From the NCBI GenBank assembly GCA_947095585.1, contig OX352763.1, positions 103,457,908-103,521,907 of the forward strand: a stretch of 64,000 nucleotides of DNA. The letters run 5' to 3'. Position numbers and translations under genes: made by a program. The stretch comes from Nephrocerus scutellatus (lineage: Eukaryota > Arthropoda > Insecta > Diptera > Pipunculidae). The notes under the pieces were generated by a model, which was given only the letters and a program-made list of their open reading frames with translations, ran no database searches and was not told the origin of the DNA. Numbering within the stretch: the first letter of the stretch is position 1; every line of letters begins with the position of its first letter. Shown piece after piece: positions 32,271-43,234 of this stretch.

Positions 32271-32912
32271 TATTTTTTATTATAACTATCACTAGGTTAA
32301 GCTATACAAATTTCATTCGGTGGTCGATCAGGTGATTTGATTTGGCTGCAGAACAGGGGGTTCCAAAATTTGGACCCATGGTAGGGCGGGTACAGACGCC
32401 TGAGGGATCGTAATACCAGATCCTCGAGTCAAGTAACTTCGTGATAGTCGAGGGGAAGACCCCCCCGGATCTTCTCGTTTTTTTCCTTTCAAATAGCACG
32501 CACAATTTTTTTATACATGTGGGTCAGGGAAATACGAGCGGTCCGCCCAATCAAGGACCCACCCCATATACGACGATCATATTGCGTGCTAGAAAGATAG
32601 GCAGCTGCTCAACCTGGGATTCGGCGTTAACACTCACTCATCGCATGACATCCCGATTTCCCATATGGCCACGCCCCTTTTATGGGGGTGGCGCAATTAG
32701 ACCGAAGTGTTTTATACACGACCGAATAACATTACACGCACTGGAAACTGCAATCGTTTGAAATCGAAAGGCAAATCGATGGGAATCATTGGGATACGCG
32801 GAATCAACACATCTTCACCTTTACTTTTACCGCTAATAATTTTTGCTTCAATAACATTTGGCATAAGTTATTTAACGGAAAGTCTGATGTTTCCGCTGCT
32901 CTTGAAGTTTAA
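32271..32912. other. Unassigned GC-richer segment
   Basis: About 32300-32780 is richer in G and C and holds a short 106-codon ORF (32441-32761) with no recognised domain. Its texture resembles bases 1-460 but I found no clear alignment. Possibly a fragment of a repeat. Confidence 0.35.
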
Positions 32913-33256
32913 GCTCTGATCTGGTTGTTTTTTAGTCGTGTGTCGCGCTCTTCAGATGTTTCCGCTGCTCTGGAAGTTGAAGCTCTGATCTGGTTGTTTT
33001 GTAGTCGAGTGTCATGACCTTCAGACGTTTCTGCTCTCTGGAAGTTGAAGCTCTGATCTGGTTGTTTTTTAGTCGTGTGTCGCGCTCTTCAGACGTTTCC
33101 GCTGCTCTGGAAGTTGAAGCTCTGATCTGGTTGTTTTGTAGTCGAGTGTCATGATCTTCAGACGTTTCTGCTGCTCTGGAAATTGAAGCTCTGATCTGGT
33201 TGTTTTTTAGTCGCCCGTCTTGCTCTTCAAACGTTTCCGCTGCTCTGGAAGTTGAA
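32913..33256. repeat. 69-bp tandem array with alternating (dimeric) units
   Basis: Five units start GCTCTGATCTGGTTGTTTT at 32913, 32982, 33050, 33119 and 33188 (periods 69, 68, 69, 69). Units 1, 3 and 5 have TTAGTCG then TCTTCA and TTTCCGCTGCT. Units 2 and 4 have GTAGTCGAGTGTCATGA and TTTCTGCT. The array therefore evolves as an A-B dimer of about 138 bp. A half unit precedes it (32878-32912). All frames contain stops. Confidence 0.9.
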
Positions 33257-34364
33257 GCTCTGTGTGGGGGCGAGTCTGTGTTTGGTCACCCTGTGCTTAG
33301 CTGTATCAAAACACTCCGTAGTGCGGTAGCCGCATAGTTTTTTTTTGCCCAGCAGTAATTCCAACGTTGGAATGTCCCTGGCTTATAGGGTAAACCTAAA
33401 CCTACTAGGTGTGCATATAGGCGGCATACAATTAGACACGAACATTTCTATCGCAAGCTTCATTTTCCCTCTAAAAACATGTCATGTTCCAAATTGAGAA
33501 TGCATTGGCCAGTCGCAGTTGTTGACGAAACTGATTTCCATTAAACTCGTTATAACAAATTTTTTTTCTCTCTCTCGTTTCCCGTTGCCTTACATTGTCA
33601 AGTTGTGACACCCTTTGTAGTAAATGCAATGATGTGGGATAAAGAAACAAAGAAGAGAGAAAGGAAAAAAAAAGCAACGAGAAAGTGATCGACCGACCAC
33701 TGTGAGTGTACAAGCAGGAATTTTACACTGACTCTCATGCATTCGAGGAGACTGAAAAATAAGTCAAAAGGGAGAAAACTTCGGTGAATTTTTGTGCAGT
33801 TGGGATTATCGAATTAGAGCAGTTGGTCTTAGATATCGTCGGCGTCGGTCGTGCCATTGCGTGCCCAACTAGTGCGCGACATTTCATTACTTTTTCAAAA
33901 ATGGAAGTTATTTTTGTATTGGTATTTTTGCTTTGCCAAATAAATTATCGGTGATAAATACCAATTAAATCTAATTACTTACCGAGTGATTAAAATATTA
34001 TTACCTGTTTCCTGAAAAACTTTGAAAATATATACTTACCACGAAAGTCGCGAACGCCTGAAATTTTTTTTTGAAATTGGAGCATCGGAGTGTTCAACAG
34101 CACGACGCCTGATGGATACTGCTACGGGGATATATACATATATATTTCTTTTCCCTGGGCTTTATGCGCTTAGAATGTTTTTCATTCATTATTAATAGAT
34201 ATCTCGCATATCTATTGTTAGTATAGCAATAACCATTCCTTTTACAGCAAAAGTTTTTTTTTAGTTTCTCATAAATTTCCTTTTTTTTATTTGATTTTAT
34301 TGTTGTTCTTCTCATGGAACATTTATTTAAGGATATTTATAGTTATCAAAACCACAATTAGTCT
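33257..34364. other. Unassigned sequence
   Basis: No ORF with a known domain. A pyrimidine-rich block (about 33555-33580) and many short minus-strand ORFs are present. Nothing I can annotate. Confidence 0.45.
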
Positions 34365-35110
34365 TTTTTTAATTCTCTATATTAACTTCGCGTGCACGTG
34401 GCTGGCTGGCTAGCTGGCTGGTCAGATTTTCTGATCAATTTTTTACCCACTTCCCAAAGCCTGATTTTATTGAAATGTTGCACACATGTATATTTCCGGT
34501 GACAATACCTTCTATTAAAATTTGGTGCACCTCGGGCCTCGGGGTGGGGGAGCTCCCATACAAATTTTTTACAAAATTTACCCGATTTTCTTAAAATTTT
34601 ATACGCATGTGTATCTCCGATGGACAAAACTTTTTGTAAAACTTTTTTGTGCGTTCACCCTGAGGCCCGATTGGTAGCCCATATAAATTTCTTAAAAATT
34701 AGACAGATTTTCTTTAAATTTTAAACACATGGGTATCTCCGATGGACAAACTTTTTTTTAAATTCTCTATATTAATTTCGCGTGCCCGTTGCTGGCGGGC
34801 TGGCTGGGTGGTAGAATCTTGTGATAAAATTTTAACCCACTTCTTTAAATTTTATACGCGTGTTTACTCCGATCGACAACATTTCCTGTATTTGGAAGTG
34901 ATCGGTTCCCGTGGTCGGGGGGCACCCATACAAATTTTATAAAAAAGTACACGAATTTCTTCAAATTTTATACGCATGTGTATCTCCGATGGACAACACT
35001 TTTTATAAAAATTTGGAAGTGATGACCCTTAGAAAATTTTTAAAAAATTTACCCGATTTTATTCAAACTGCACATTGTGATTCAAAAGCTAGGAACTTAA
35101 GGCGGACTTA
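34365..35110 (-). repeat. Dispersed repeat family R, copy 1
   Basis: Begins TTCTCTATATTAACTTCGCG with CTGGCTGGCTGG, then repeats of about 110 bp containing TACGCATGTGTATCTCCGAT, GGACAACACTTTTTGTAAAA and a GGCCCCGGG-like block. The opening is repeated at about 34757, so two elements or partial copies lie head to tail. Related copies are at 40050-40640 (opposite strand) and 54885-55190. Confidence 0.7.
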
Positions 35111-35504
35111 AGGTAAAATTGGTAAACTACATGTTCAGATTTTTTTTTATTTATGGGTCGAAACACGCCCCTTGTTGAAGGTGGCCCATTGGCCAAAAGG
35201 CCTCGTGGTCGAACCGCGGCTAGTCCTTTCGTTGCGCGACCTTATTTTCGGTCGCCTTAAAGTCACCATATTATAATACAAATATTTACTCTGTTAGAAA
35301 AAGCCGTAGTGGCTTATGTAGATACTTAATTAATAATTAAATAATTACTTTTCTTTAAATTACCTCAAAAGATTATTATAAGTACTATAATGAATTAATT
35401 TAAACGTAAAGGCCATTGTAATAAGGCCATTATATTTATGATATATCTACCCGTTTAATAATAAAATAAGAAAAATTTAGTTCGGAGTCGATTATCAACT
35501 CCGA
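35111..35504. other. Unassigned spacer
   Basis: Contains a short GC-rich patch (about 35160-35260) with GGCCAAAAGGCC and a long AT-rich remainder. No gene is seen. Confidence 0.4.
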
Positions 35505-35670
35505 TGAAAATGGAAGGAGTGAAGTGTAGTGGAATTGTAAATCCGTCCCACGTGAACACTAGCGTAGTGTAGTGGAGTTAGTTTTGACATTTGTATTATT
35601 GTTTCGAATGAACAAACAAGCGTTTTTACTTGTGATACAGTTGTGATAAAAACATAAAAATTATTTAGAA

Positions 35671-36557
35671 ATGGAAAATGAAAATAGTGACAATTTAAAG
35701 TGTGTGTGGGAACGCGATGAGACGAAGCTATTTTTAAAGATATATGTTGATGAAAATATTATAAAGCAAATGGACAAAAAGACATTACGGCATAGTGAAA
35801 TATTTAAAAACATTATAATTAAATTAAATAAACACGGATACAATAAAACAGCTAGGCAAGGACAAGTAAAATTTAGAACATTAAAATCTAAATATTATTT
35901 AGGAAAAAAAAAATTAAATATAAGTGGGAATGGTGCTTCAAAATTTCCACACATGAACAAAATGAAGGAGCTTTTTGAAAATCGGCCAACCAATATGGTG
36001 TGCTCATCCATTGGTGTAGACACTTCCGATGAACCACCAGAAGTAACGCAGGATATTCCACCACCAGAAGTAACGCAGGATAGTCATATCGAAGTCGACG
36101 ATGAGATATCGATAGAAGTTGAAAGTGAAATACGCACTAATAAATGTAAATAAACAATTCAGTTTTAAAACATATACATTTTTAATGCTTTATTTTATTA
36201 GCTACAGGGAAAAATAATACTGGTGGGCGATCAAAATATGAAAAGGTATCAGGCTTCGCAGAAAAGATGGAGAGTCAGCAAAATGAGCTACAAGAACGCT
36301 TTTTTAAAAAACAAGAAGAATTTTTTGAAAAACAAAAGGCGTTTCAGCTAGAAATCCAGGATAGGGAGGATGAAAGGCAAAACAGGTATTTGGAGTCATT
36401 ATCGGATATTTTTCAACCCCAACGAAATAGACTGCAACAAAGGCCATTGCAACGTTCACGAGCGCGTGTAGAATATTTAAGACCAACAATATCGGACGAC
36501 ACGGAAGAAGATCCGGAATTTGAAGATGTAGAATACATTAATGAATATTACGAATAA
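35671..36557 (+). CDS. Harbinger Myb/SANT (trihelix) DNA-binding protein, intact
   Basis: Two exons, 35671-36145 and 36202-36557 (donor AAAT|GTAAAT, acceptor TTATTAG), join in phase to 276 residues. Residues about 10-95 form a Myb/SANT4-like domain: CVWERDETKLFLKIYVDE, then KHGYNKTARQGQVKFRTL and KSKYYLGKK. An acidic linker contains PPEVTQD twice. After SKYEKVSGFAEKMESQQNE comes a glutamine/glutamate-rich coiled coil (QERFFKKQEEFFEKQKAF) and an acidic end. This is the DNA-binding partner type found in PIF/Harbinger elements. It is open while its transposase is broken, so it either decays more slowly by chance or came from a more recent source. Confidence 0.82.
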
Positions 36558-36637
36558 ATAAAATTTAAAAAATAAATATAAACATAATTACATGATTTGG
36601 TATTTTATTAATATAGTTTTAATTATAAACAGATTGT

Positions 36638-37960
36638 TTAAAAATGATAAACATCTCTGAGAGGAAAGTTTTTGTTAATATATAATTTTAGATGATTTCT
36701 AATTTCAATTTCCTCCAACGTATTGGTATTCAATGCAGTAGATTGTCTGTTTGGTTGTTGATGTATAATTGGTGGCTGAGGAAACTGCATGTTTTTTAAA
36801 CTTTTGTCATTATTTTCACATATATTGTGTAATATACAACATGTTAATATGATTTTAGGTGCATTTTTGTAGTACAAATCACATCGTTTTCCCAATATGT
36901 GCCATCTAGCTTTTAACCGCATAAATGCATTTTCAATTTTAACTCGACCGGTATTCATATATGCATTAAAAGCAATTTCTTTTTTATCTACGGTGGTTGG
37001 ATAATTTTTTATGACCCATGGCAGCAAAGGATATGCAGGATCGCCAAGAATAAAATATGGTATAGCTTTTCCTTCAACTTCTTTTGTGTCCTAAAAATTA
37101 TATGTTGAAAGTTTGAGTAAATATTAAATAATACAGTTAATATAACATACTTTTGGTAGAATATTAGTTATATTCTTGTAAAGATTAGAATTAACAAAAA
37201 CATGGGCATCGTGGCAGCTACCTGGATATTTACAACTAATATCTAGGAATCTAAAATAAAGGTTATACACATTAATAAATAGCTAGAATACAATTTGATT
37301 TTTGGTATCTTAATTGTGCGTTACAAACGGCTTGCATATTGAATGAAGGCCAATATTTGCGGTTAACGAAGTCCCTATATCCATCTTTTGGTGCCAGAAT
37401 AGGAATATGGGTATCATCAATACATCCTATAATCTGTGGGATATTGCAGATTTCTTCAAAGTCAGAGCTAAACTGTTTCGCTTCTTCTTCATTCGGCATA
37501 TAAATATATTTTTTACATGTTTATTCAAACTTTTGGAAAATCTATGCAAGGCATTTATGCACTGTTGATTTTCCAACGCCAAAAATTATTCCAACCACTC
37601 TAAACTCGCAAAAACTAGCAAGCTTGAACAATGCTTTTGCCACTTGCTTTTCTGTTGGTAAACTTTGTTGATTATTTGCAACAGCAGCATTAGTATTAGG
37701 TGCAAGATCTTTATCCACAACAGAACATATAAAGTCAAATGTTTCTTTCGTCATTCTAAAATTTTCAATCCACTGGTTTTGCGTAAAATTCAACAACATG
37801 TTTTCCCATGCATTTGTTGTGACTTTGGGCTTCATATACACTTTTCCAAAATCAACTTTTATTGTTAACAACATTTTTTGGCACCAAAGTGATGAACATG
37901 TGGACAACTGCATTTGTTGTTGTAAAATTAATTGTTTGTTAGCTTTTTACGTATGTTCTG
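36638..37960 (-). pseudogene. PIF/Harbinger transposase 3, multiply disrupted
   Basis: Minus-strand exons: about 37960-37309, 37250-37151 and 37090-36638. Blocks: WIENFRMTKETFDFICSVVD, then VAKALFKLASFCEFRVVGI and FGVGKSTVHKCL; IPQIIGCIDDTHIPILAPKD (first Asp); FNMQAVCNAQLR; ISCKYPGSCHDAHVF (second Asp); LGDPAYPLLPWVIKNY; KIENAFMRLKARWHIL (catalytic Glu); and LTCCILHNICE. Lesions: two in-frame stops (TAG at 37542-37544 and a TAA a few codons later), and a splice donor that reads AAG|ATACC where GT is expected (37307-37308). The rest is well preserved, suggesting recent inactivation. Confidence 0.85.
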
Positions 37961-38275
37961 TCTTTTTTTTAACTGCGCCAATCGTGAACTTTGCTTCATG
38001 CTATTTTTTATTATGATTGTTTTATGTATATTTTCCATATTTACAATTTAAATAATACAATTTTAAAAAAATTAATATTAATCAAACGCAAGTCACAACT
38101 AAACAAATTCAGAAATAAAACTAAAGATATGTCAAAAATTAGTTCAACATTTCTGCACTAGAGTCGTTATGGTAGTTTTACTACGATCCACACCCAGGTG
38201 AACACTCATACTACGATCGGATTTACAAATCCAGTCCACTCCACTCCGCACCACGTGAACAAGATAATAGAAGGG

Positions 38276-38640
38276 TTATCTGAGAAAATAGCTAAAATCA
38301 CACAAACATACGCTAACAATATACAAATTGCACATAAAAGCAATATATTTACAAAATTAAAAGACAGGCACCTGTTGGAAAAAGAACAGATATTGTTTAC
38401 CAGATTCCCTGCCTAGGCGATAGTGTAACAGGCAATAGATGTGATCTCACCTATTTTGGGCAAACTCGACAGTTTTTGGAAAAAAGAATTCAAAACCATA
38501 AAGTTGACATTAAAAAACCTTTCATACAGAATATTCCTAAGACGGCAGTAATTCAACATTTCCATCAGACAGGTCACTACCCCGATTTTAATAACACAAA
38601 ATTTTTTACAAAGCTTTACAATTTTGTCTGTCAATTTTTT
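38276..38640 (+). pseudogene. Penelope-like GIY-YIG endonuclease remnant
   Basis: One frame reads TRFPA and, with a shift, CLGDSVTGNRCDLTYFGQTR, then QFLEKRIQNHKVDIKKPF and TAVIQHFHQTGHYPDF. This matches the end of Penelope-like retroelements: 'Y-x-I-P-C...YIGxTxRxLxxRxxxHxxxI...TALAxHxxxTGHxxDF'. The first GIY is degenerate (LTY) and the second reads YFG. Stops and a shift make it inactive. It lies immediately beyond the Harbinger 3 right end. Confidence 0.7.
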
Positions 38641-38819
38641 AATTATTTTCAAGTTAAATTATATTTTTTTTTTATAAAAATAATGCATTTTATATATTAA
38701 TAAGTAACTTTTTTATGTAAATTGTAAAAATATTTTTTATGAGAGTGAATTATTATAACGTTTATAAAATTTCATTTGTAGAACTTTCAAAATTACATTA
38801 TATATGTCGTCGGGAAAGA

Positions 38820-38988
38820 AATAAAACAAGAAACGAGATTATATGTAGTTTCATTATTTATTCATGACTGAAAAGCCTATTTAAAAAAAACCTGAAAACT
38901 GTGAGAAATACTTTGGTGTTACTGGGATTCGAACCACAAACTCCCTGCTCAGAAGTCCATGCTCCTATCCACTGAGCCACGGCGCCCA
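38820..38988 (-). mobile_element. tRNA-derived SINE-like element, copy 1
   Basis: On the minus strand from 38988 downward: GGCGCCGTGGCTCAGTGGAT (A box), ATGGACTTCTGA (anticodon-arm-like) and GTGGTTCGAATCCCAG (B box). This is a tRNA-like pol III promoter head. The anticodon stem resembles tRNA-Arg(UCU). Cloverleaf pairing is too poor for a functional tRNA, and an AT-rich body follows. The 3' limit is estimated. A related head is at 48143. Confidence 0.65.
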
Positions 38989-40049
38989 CTGCATTTTAGC
39001 TGTATTTTATTTGTCGAGGAATAAGGACTGAGAATTTAAAATCAAATATAATGAGAATGAATATTCCTCCAGCGGAATTAAATTTAAACGGTTACTAGGA
39101 CTGTTCTTAACATTTAACATTGCATTTTGTCATGATGGAAGAAAACAAAAGTAAAGAGCCTATGTTCTCAAAAATTTATTTTGCTAAAATATAAAATTAC
39201 TTAATAAATGAAGAGTTTTTCCTTTTAAAAGGCGTTTTGGTCTTTTATCGATACACTGTAAAATACAGTGCGGTCAATTAATTTATATTTAGATATAAGT
39301 TTTTCCTTTGAAATAGCTGCATCATGGTATATCATGTAATTATTTATGAAAAAACTCAATCATATGATGTGTGACTCAAATATTATATAAGCTGGTTACC
39401 GCTTATTCTAAAGAAAGAACAAGGTAGTGTAAGTGTGTTGTAATTCTTATTCCATGGCCAACAAAATACAGCTGTTGTTGTAATTCTTATTCCTCGGCAA
39501 ATAAAATACAGCTATTAAAGCATATAAGTAATGTACATTTATACACAAAATACGAACAACAGTACTCTAATCTCTTACTTCGAATACGATGCAAATGCAG
39601 GCACTTACACAATAAAGTAATAATCGGATTTAAATGTTATGTGTAAGTTTGTCAAGAGTCAGAGTCATTTCGTTTCCCGTGTTGTGTTTATTATTATTCG
39701 TTTGTTTATTATTCGTGTGTTTTCTTTAATTTAATTTATTTATTTGTTTAATCGTTAAATCGTTAATCGTTTAATCGTTTAATAAAGTTTAAGTTATTAA
39801 ATAATTTAAAAACAATTTTGTGCAGATTTGCGACACATATTTGTAAGGCAACTTATAAAGAAAAGTGTTGCTACCGCGTGTTGGGCAATCATCAAGTAAA
39901 TTTTTGTGACGTGTATTTCAAAAATAAGGTGCGTATCAACAGTTCGTAAAAAAAAACAACCCATAAAAATTAAAATTTTTCATGTAAATTTATATGAGCA
40001 CTCCAAAAACTTTACAAAAAATTTTGTCCATCAGAGATTCACATGTGTA
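38989..40049. other. Unassigned AT-rich segment with a small direct repeat
   Basis: TGTAATTCTTATTCC followed by GGC-AA-AAAATACAGCT occurs twice (about 39440 and 39478). The region 39650-39850, with TTAATCGTTTAATCG runs and a poly(A)-signal-like AATAAAG, looks like an LTR tail, but no primer site or gag follows directly. No gene. Confidence 0.4.
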
Positions 40050-40640
40050 TAGAATTTAAAGAAAATCGGGGTAATTTTTTTGAAAAATTTTTATGGGGCC
40101 CAATGACCCTGGTCTCCAAAATTTTTACAAAAAGTGTTTTTCATCGGAGATACACACGTATATAAAATTTAAAAAAAATCGGGTTAATTTTTTTAAAAAA
40201 AATTTGGGGCCCAATGACCCTGGGGCCCGGGGTCTCCAAAAATTTTACAAAAAGTGTTTTTCATCGGAGATACATACGTATATAAAATTTGAAGAAAATC
40301 GGGTTAATTTTTTTTGTTAAAAATTTTGGGGCCCCACGACCCCGAGGCCCGGGGTCTCCAAAATTTTTACAAAAAGTGTTGCCTATCGGAGATACACGCG
40401 TATATAAAATTTGAAGAAAATCGGGTTAATTTTTTTAAAAAAAATTTTATGGGGCCCCACGAACCCGTGGCCTGGGGTCTCCAAATTTTTTACAAAAAGG
40501 GTTGTCTCCGGAAGTAAACATGTGTGCAAAATTTCAATAAAATCGGGCCTTGGGAAGTGGGTTAAAAATTGATCGCAAGATTCCACGACGACCGACATCC
40601 GTGCCACGGGCAAGTGAAGTTAATATAGAGAACTAGCTGA
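40050..40640 (+). repeat. Dispersed repeat family R, copy 2, with about 4 tandem units
   Basis: Units headed by GGGGCCC at 40094, 40205, 40329 and 40453 (spacing 111, 124, 124 bp) each contain GGTCTCCAAA, ACAAAAAGTG, TCGGAGATACA and AAAATCGGGTTAATTTTTTT. The copy ends with AGTTAATATAGAGAA, the reverse complement of the head of copies 1 and 3. It runs into CTAGCTGACCCG-ACAGACGTTGTCC. Confidence 0.75.
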
Positions 40641-41233
40641 CCCGACAGACGTTGTCCTGTCCCACTTTCAATAAATTTGTTTGTAATCGTTTTGTGAACT
40701 TGTGGAAAACAGCACTTTCAGTTTTCGAATTTTACAATTTTCCGGGCATCTTTTCTATTTTTTTTTTCGCATAAACCTTATTCGGACTATGGCGAATTTA
40801 TAAAATAAAAGTTAGCCAAATCGGTCCAGTCGTTCTCAACCTGCAAACACAGGAGGAAAAGGAGACAGCAGAGCTGCCAGCCGCTCTAAAGAATGATCAT
40901 CATAATTTTATCGTATGTAATATTATAGTTTATTTTTAATTTAAATTTAAATTTATACTGAAAGTGTATCAAAAGGTAATAAGCTTCGAATTTTATAGTA
41001 ATCTAATAGTTTATTTTAAATTTCAATTTATACTGAAAGTGTATCGAAGGGAATAAGCTTTGAAATAAAGTAAAACCGTTTATATTCTCTGAGAAAATAA
41101 TAACCAAAAATATAGTAAGAAAATTCTAAATTGTATTGAAAATATTAAAATAAATAATAACTAAGAAAAAACGAAGTGAATTATGTAAATAAAATAACAA
41201 TTTTTAAAATAAATTAATCTTTAGTTGAAAATC
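40635..41233 (+). repeat. Widespread-repeat-like tail and AT-rich leader
   Basis: 40635-40900 has CTAGCTGACCCG, GACGTTGTCC and AGCCAAATCGGTCCAGTCGT, motifs I associate with a common interspersed repeat tail in insects (class uncertain, perhaps a non-LTR element). 40950-41075 has two direct repeats of TTTATACTGAAAGTGTATC followed by AATAAGCTT (about 40952 and 41028). The rest is the AT-rich leader of the gag remnant. Confidence 0.4.
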
Positions 41234-42000
41234 ATGGCAATTCTTATCCGCCCATCTGTCCTAAAAACACTTGAGCCTGATGCTTATGCTCAACAAAATC
41301 AGACACATGTACCACAACCTCAAAGTGCCTCACGTCAAACAATCTCCTCTGCAGAATTAACTAACATGATCAATGGTATCGTTAATTCTATTATAAATCC
41401 GAACTCTGAACTTTACGCCGCACAAGATCCAAGGTATTAGTCTGGAACACAGAGGCAACCTCACAGATCTCGACAAAATTCCGGATATCGTAAGAAGCCT
41501 ACGAGAATTTTCTGGTAAACCAGGCGAATTTAATTCGTAGAAGAAAAGTGTTGAACGTATCTTAACAATATTTGAACCTTTAATTGGTACTCCTAAATAT
41601 TTCGGGATATTGAACGTAATCCGAAACAAAATTGTAGGAAATGCGGATGCTGCACTCGAATCTTACAACACCCCTCTGGATTGGAGACCATTTTCGCGTT
41701 GCCTTACACTGCACTATGCGGATAAAAGAGACATTGGTACACTCGAATACCAAATGACCTCTCTTGCGCAAGGCAACAAAACAATACAGGAATTTTATCA
41801 GGCTGTGTTCACTCACCTGTCACTAATTCTAAATAAAATTTCTTCTATGGACGTTGGTCCTGAGTCATTGGCTCTACTTCCGCGAACACTCCGGGATAAA
41901 CACGGATTGACACGTTTGTCCGTGGACTCGGAGGTGATCTTTCAAGGCTCTTGGGCATGCGTGAGCCAACAGATTTACCACAGGCCCTCCTGCATTTTAA
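41234..42000 (+). pseudogene. Ty3/Gypsy gag remnant 1
   Basis: The ATG at 41234 opens MAILIRPSVLKTLEPDAYAQ and a Q/S-rich N-terminus that stops at 41440. In other frames follow IPDIVRSLREFSGKPGEF, RILTIFEPLIGTPKYFGIL, VIRNKIVGNADAAL, then QMTSLAQGNKTIQEFYQAVF and FVRGLGGDLSRLLGMREP: the capsid part of a Gypsy-type Gag ('xxFxGxPxEL...IxxKLxGxAxxxL...L..L.Q...E...Fxxxv'). Several stops and shifts are present. Around 41990 it fuses to Harbinger sequence. Confidence 0.75.
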
Positions 42001-42422
42001 TGCAAGCTGTAGTAGACTCAAACAAAAAATTTCTTGATGTCGATGTGGGAGAGCCCGGTTCATTACATGACACTCGGGTATTGCGCCGTTCACAATTGAA
42101 CTGGGAAGCCACCGAAGAGTATGAAACATCATTCCCAAAAAATTCATTCTTGTAGGGTGATTCGGCTTATCCTTGGAAGAGTAGGTTAGTGACTCCGTTC
42201 AAGGACAATGGCAATTTAACGGAAGAAAATAAAAAAATTTATTATTTGCATTCGGCAACTCGGATTGTTGTAGAAAATGCTTTTGGTTTACTCAAAAGCA
42301 GATTTCGTCGTCTACTTCGTTTTACAGAGCATACAAATTCAAGAACGGTGGTAAACCTTACCGTTACCAGCTGTGTATTACATATTTACCGTCTTACTTT
42401 GTTAAATTTCATTCCATTCTGA
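41990..42422 (+). pseudogene. PIF/Harbinger transposase remnant 5, fused behind gag
   Basis: Reads CILMQAVVDSNKKFLDVDVG, EPGSLHDTRVLRRS (second catalytic Asp), NSFL then a TAG stop at 42153-42155, GDSAYPWKSRLVTPFKDNGN, SATRIVVENAFGLLKSRFRR (catalytic Glu) and TVTSCVLH. The first-Asp half is missing. It is in the same frame as the capsid part of the upstream gag from 41610, so a single ORF of 181 codons spans the junction before the TAG. Confidence 0.85.
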
Positions 42423-42639
42423 ATGGAAAGTAAGAGACAAGAATCGTTTTTTTTTACTTTAAATAGTTTAATGTCATAATAAAATTTCTTTTAACAAAAA
42501 TTTGTAGTTGGAATTGAGTTGTCGTCAATAATCTTTTAATAATAATAAATAATAATAAAAATATTAATAATGAATTCTCAAATTGCTACAAACAATAACA
42601 AAAATGTTCCGTAGGTAGTATTAGTAGTAGTAGTAAACT
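42423..42639. other. AT-rich spacer
   Basis: No coding signal; AATAATAATA-type simple sequence. Confidence 0.5.
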
Positions 42640-42840
42640 AGTTCTAGTCAAGCAGTATCACCTATCGAAAGCGGTAGAAGGATTTGCCAGTAAATTAGCC
42701 CCGGGATATGATGGACCATACTGTGTAATGGATGTCGTCTCACCAGTCATCATGAGATTGCGGAAACAAGGACAAACTAAGGAGCACAATGCACACGTAA
42801 ATGAACTAAAAAACTTCCACGAAAGCTGCCAACGGGAAAT
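42640..42840 (+). pseudogene. Ty3/Gypsy integrase C-terminal fragment
   Basis: HLSKAVEGFASKLAPGYDGP then YCVMDVVSPVIMRLRKQG and HVNELKNFHE match the C-terminal Gypsy integrase module ('xxLSxAxxxFxAKLxPxYxGPYxVxxxxSPVxxxL...HVxxLK'). Only about 55 residues remain. The rest of the ORF to 43003 is not recognisable. Confidence 0.75.
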
Positions 42841-43234
42841 AGTAGAGGTCGGGCTGAAATGGCTGGTGGGAAGGTTGACGGAGGACAAAAAAAAACCAGG
42901 ATCCAGTTTTGCAGTACTTTCCTCGTCTCGAAGATGCAGCAGTACCGACCGACGCCACAAGAAAACGAAGAAACCGTGGCTAGGAGGCGAAGTGCGCTGG
43001 TAAGCTGGTGGGACCGACACCACAAATTTATCCGAAGCGACCTAGCCCTAGTACCCGTGTGTGACATGAAGTCGTGTGGAGATTAGGGATTGAGCCCCGC
43101 GCTTACCCGGCTTTCGCCATTAAGCATACTCCTTAATTACATATCTACTCAACAGGCTAGAAAGCATTATTTAATCTTCCGAGTTGGTCCAAGTATCAGA
43201 TTAATCTGCAAAAGTAAGATACAGCGGACCCCTC
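42841..43234. other. Unassigned sequence between fragments
   Basis: Overlapping ORFs on both strands with no known domain. Confidence 0.4.

Larger units (their letters stand above)
35505..38262. mobile_element. PIF/Harbinger element 3
   Basis: It holds the diagnostic gene pair: Myb/SANT gene on + (35671-36557) and a decayed transposase on - (36638-37960), convergent. Imperfect inverted termini share TTGTAAATCCG (35535-35545; right, reversed, 38218-38232) within GTGGAGTGG-rich and CACGTGAAC-bearing stretches. Exact ends and target duplication could not be fixed. Confidence 0.75.

Noticed and set aside
38928..38988. A tRNA gene on the minus strand
   Set aside because: A and B boxes are present but acceptor and other stems do not pair, and a related head occurs elsewhere with a different body. 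A SINE head is more likely.
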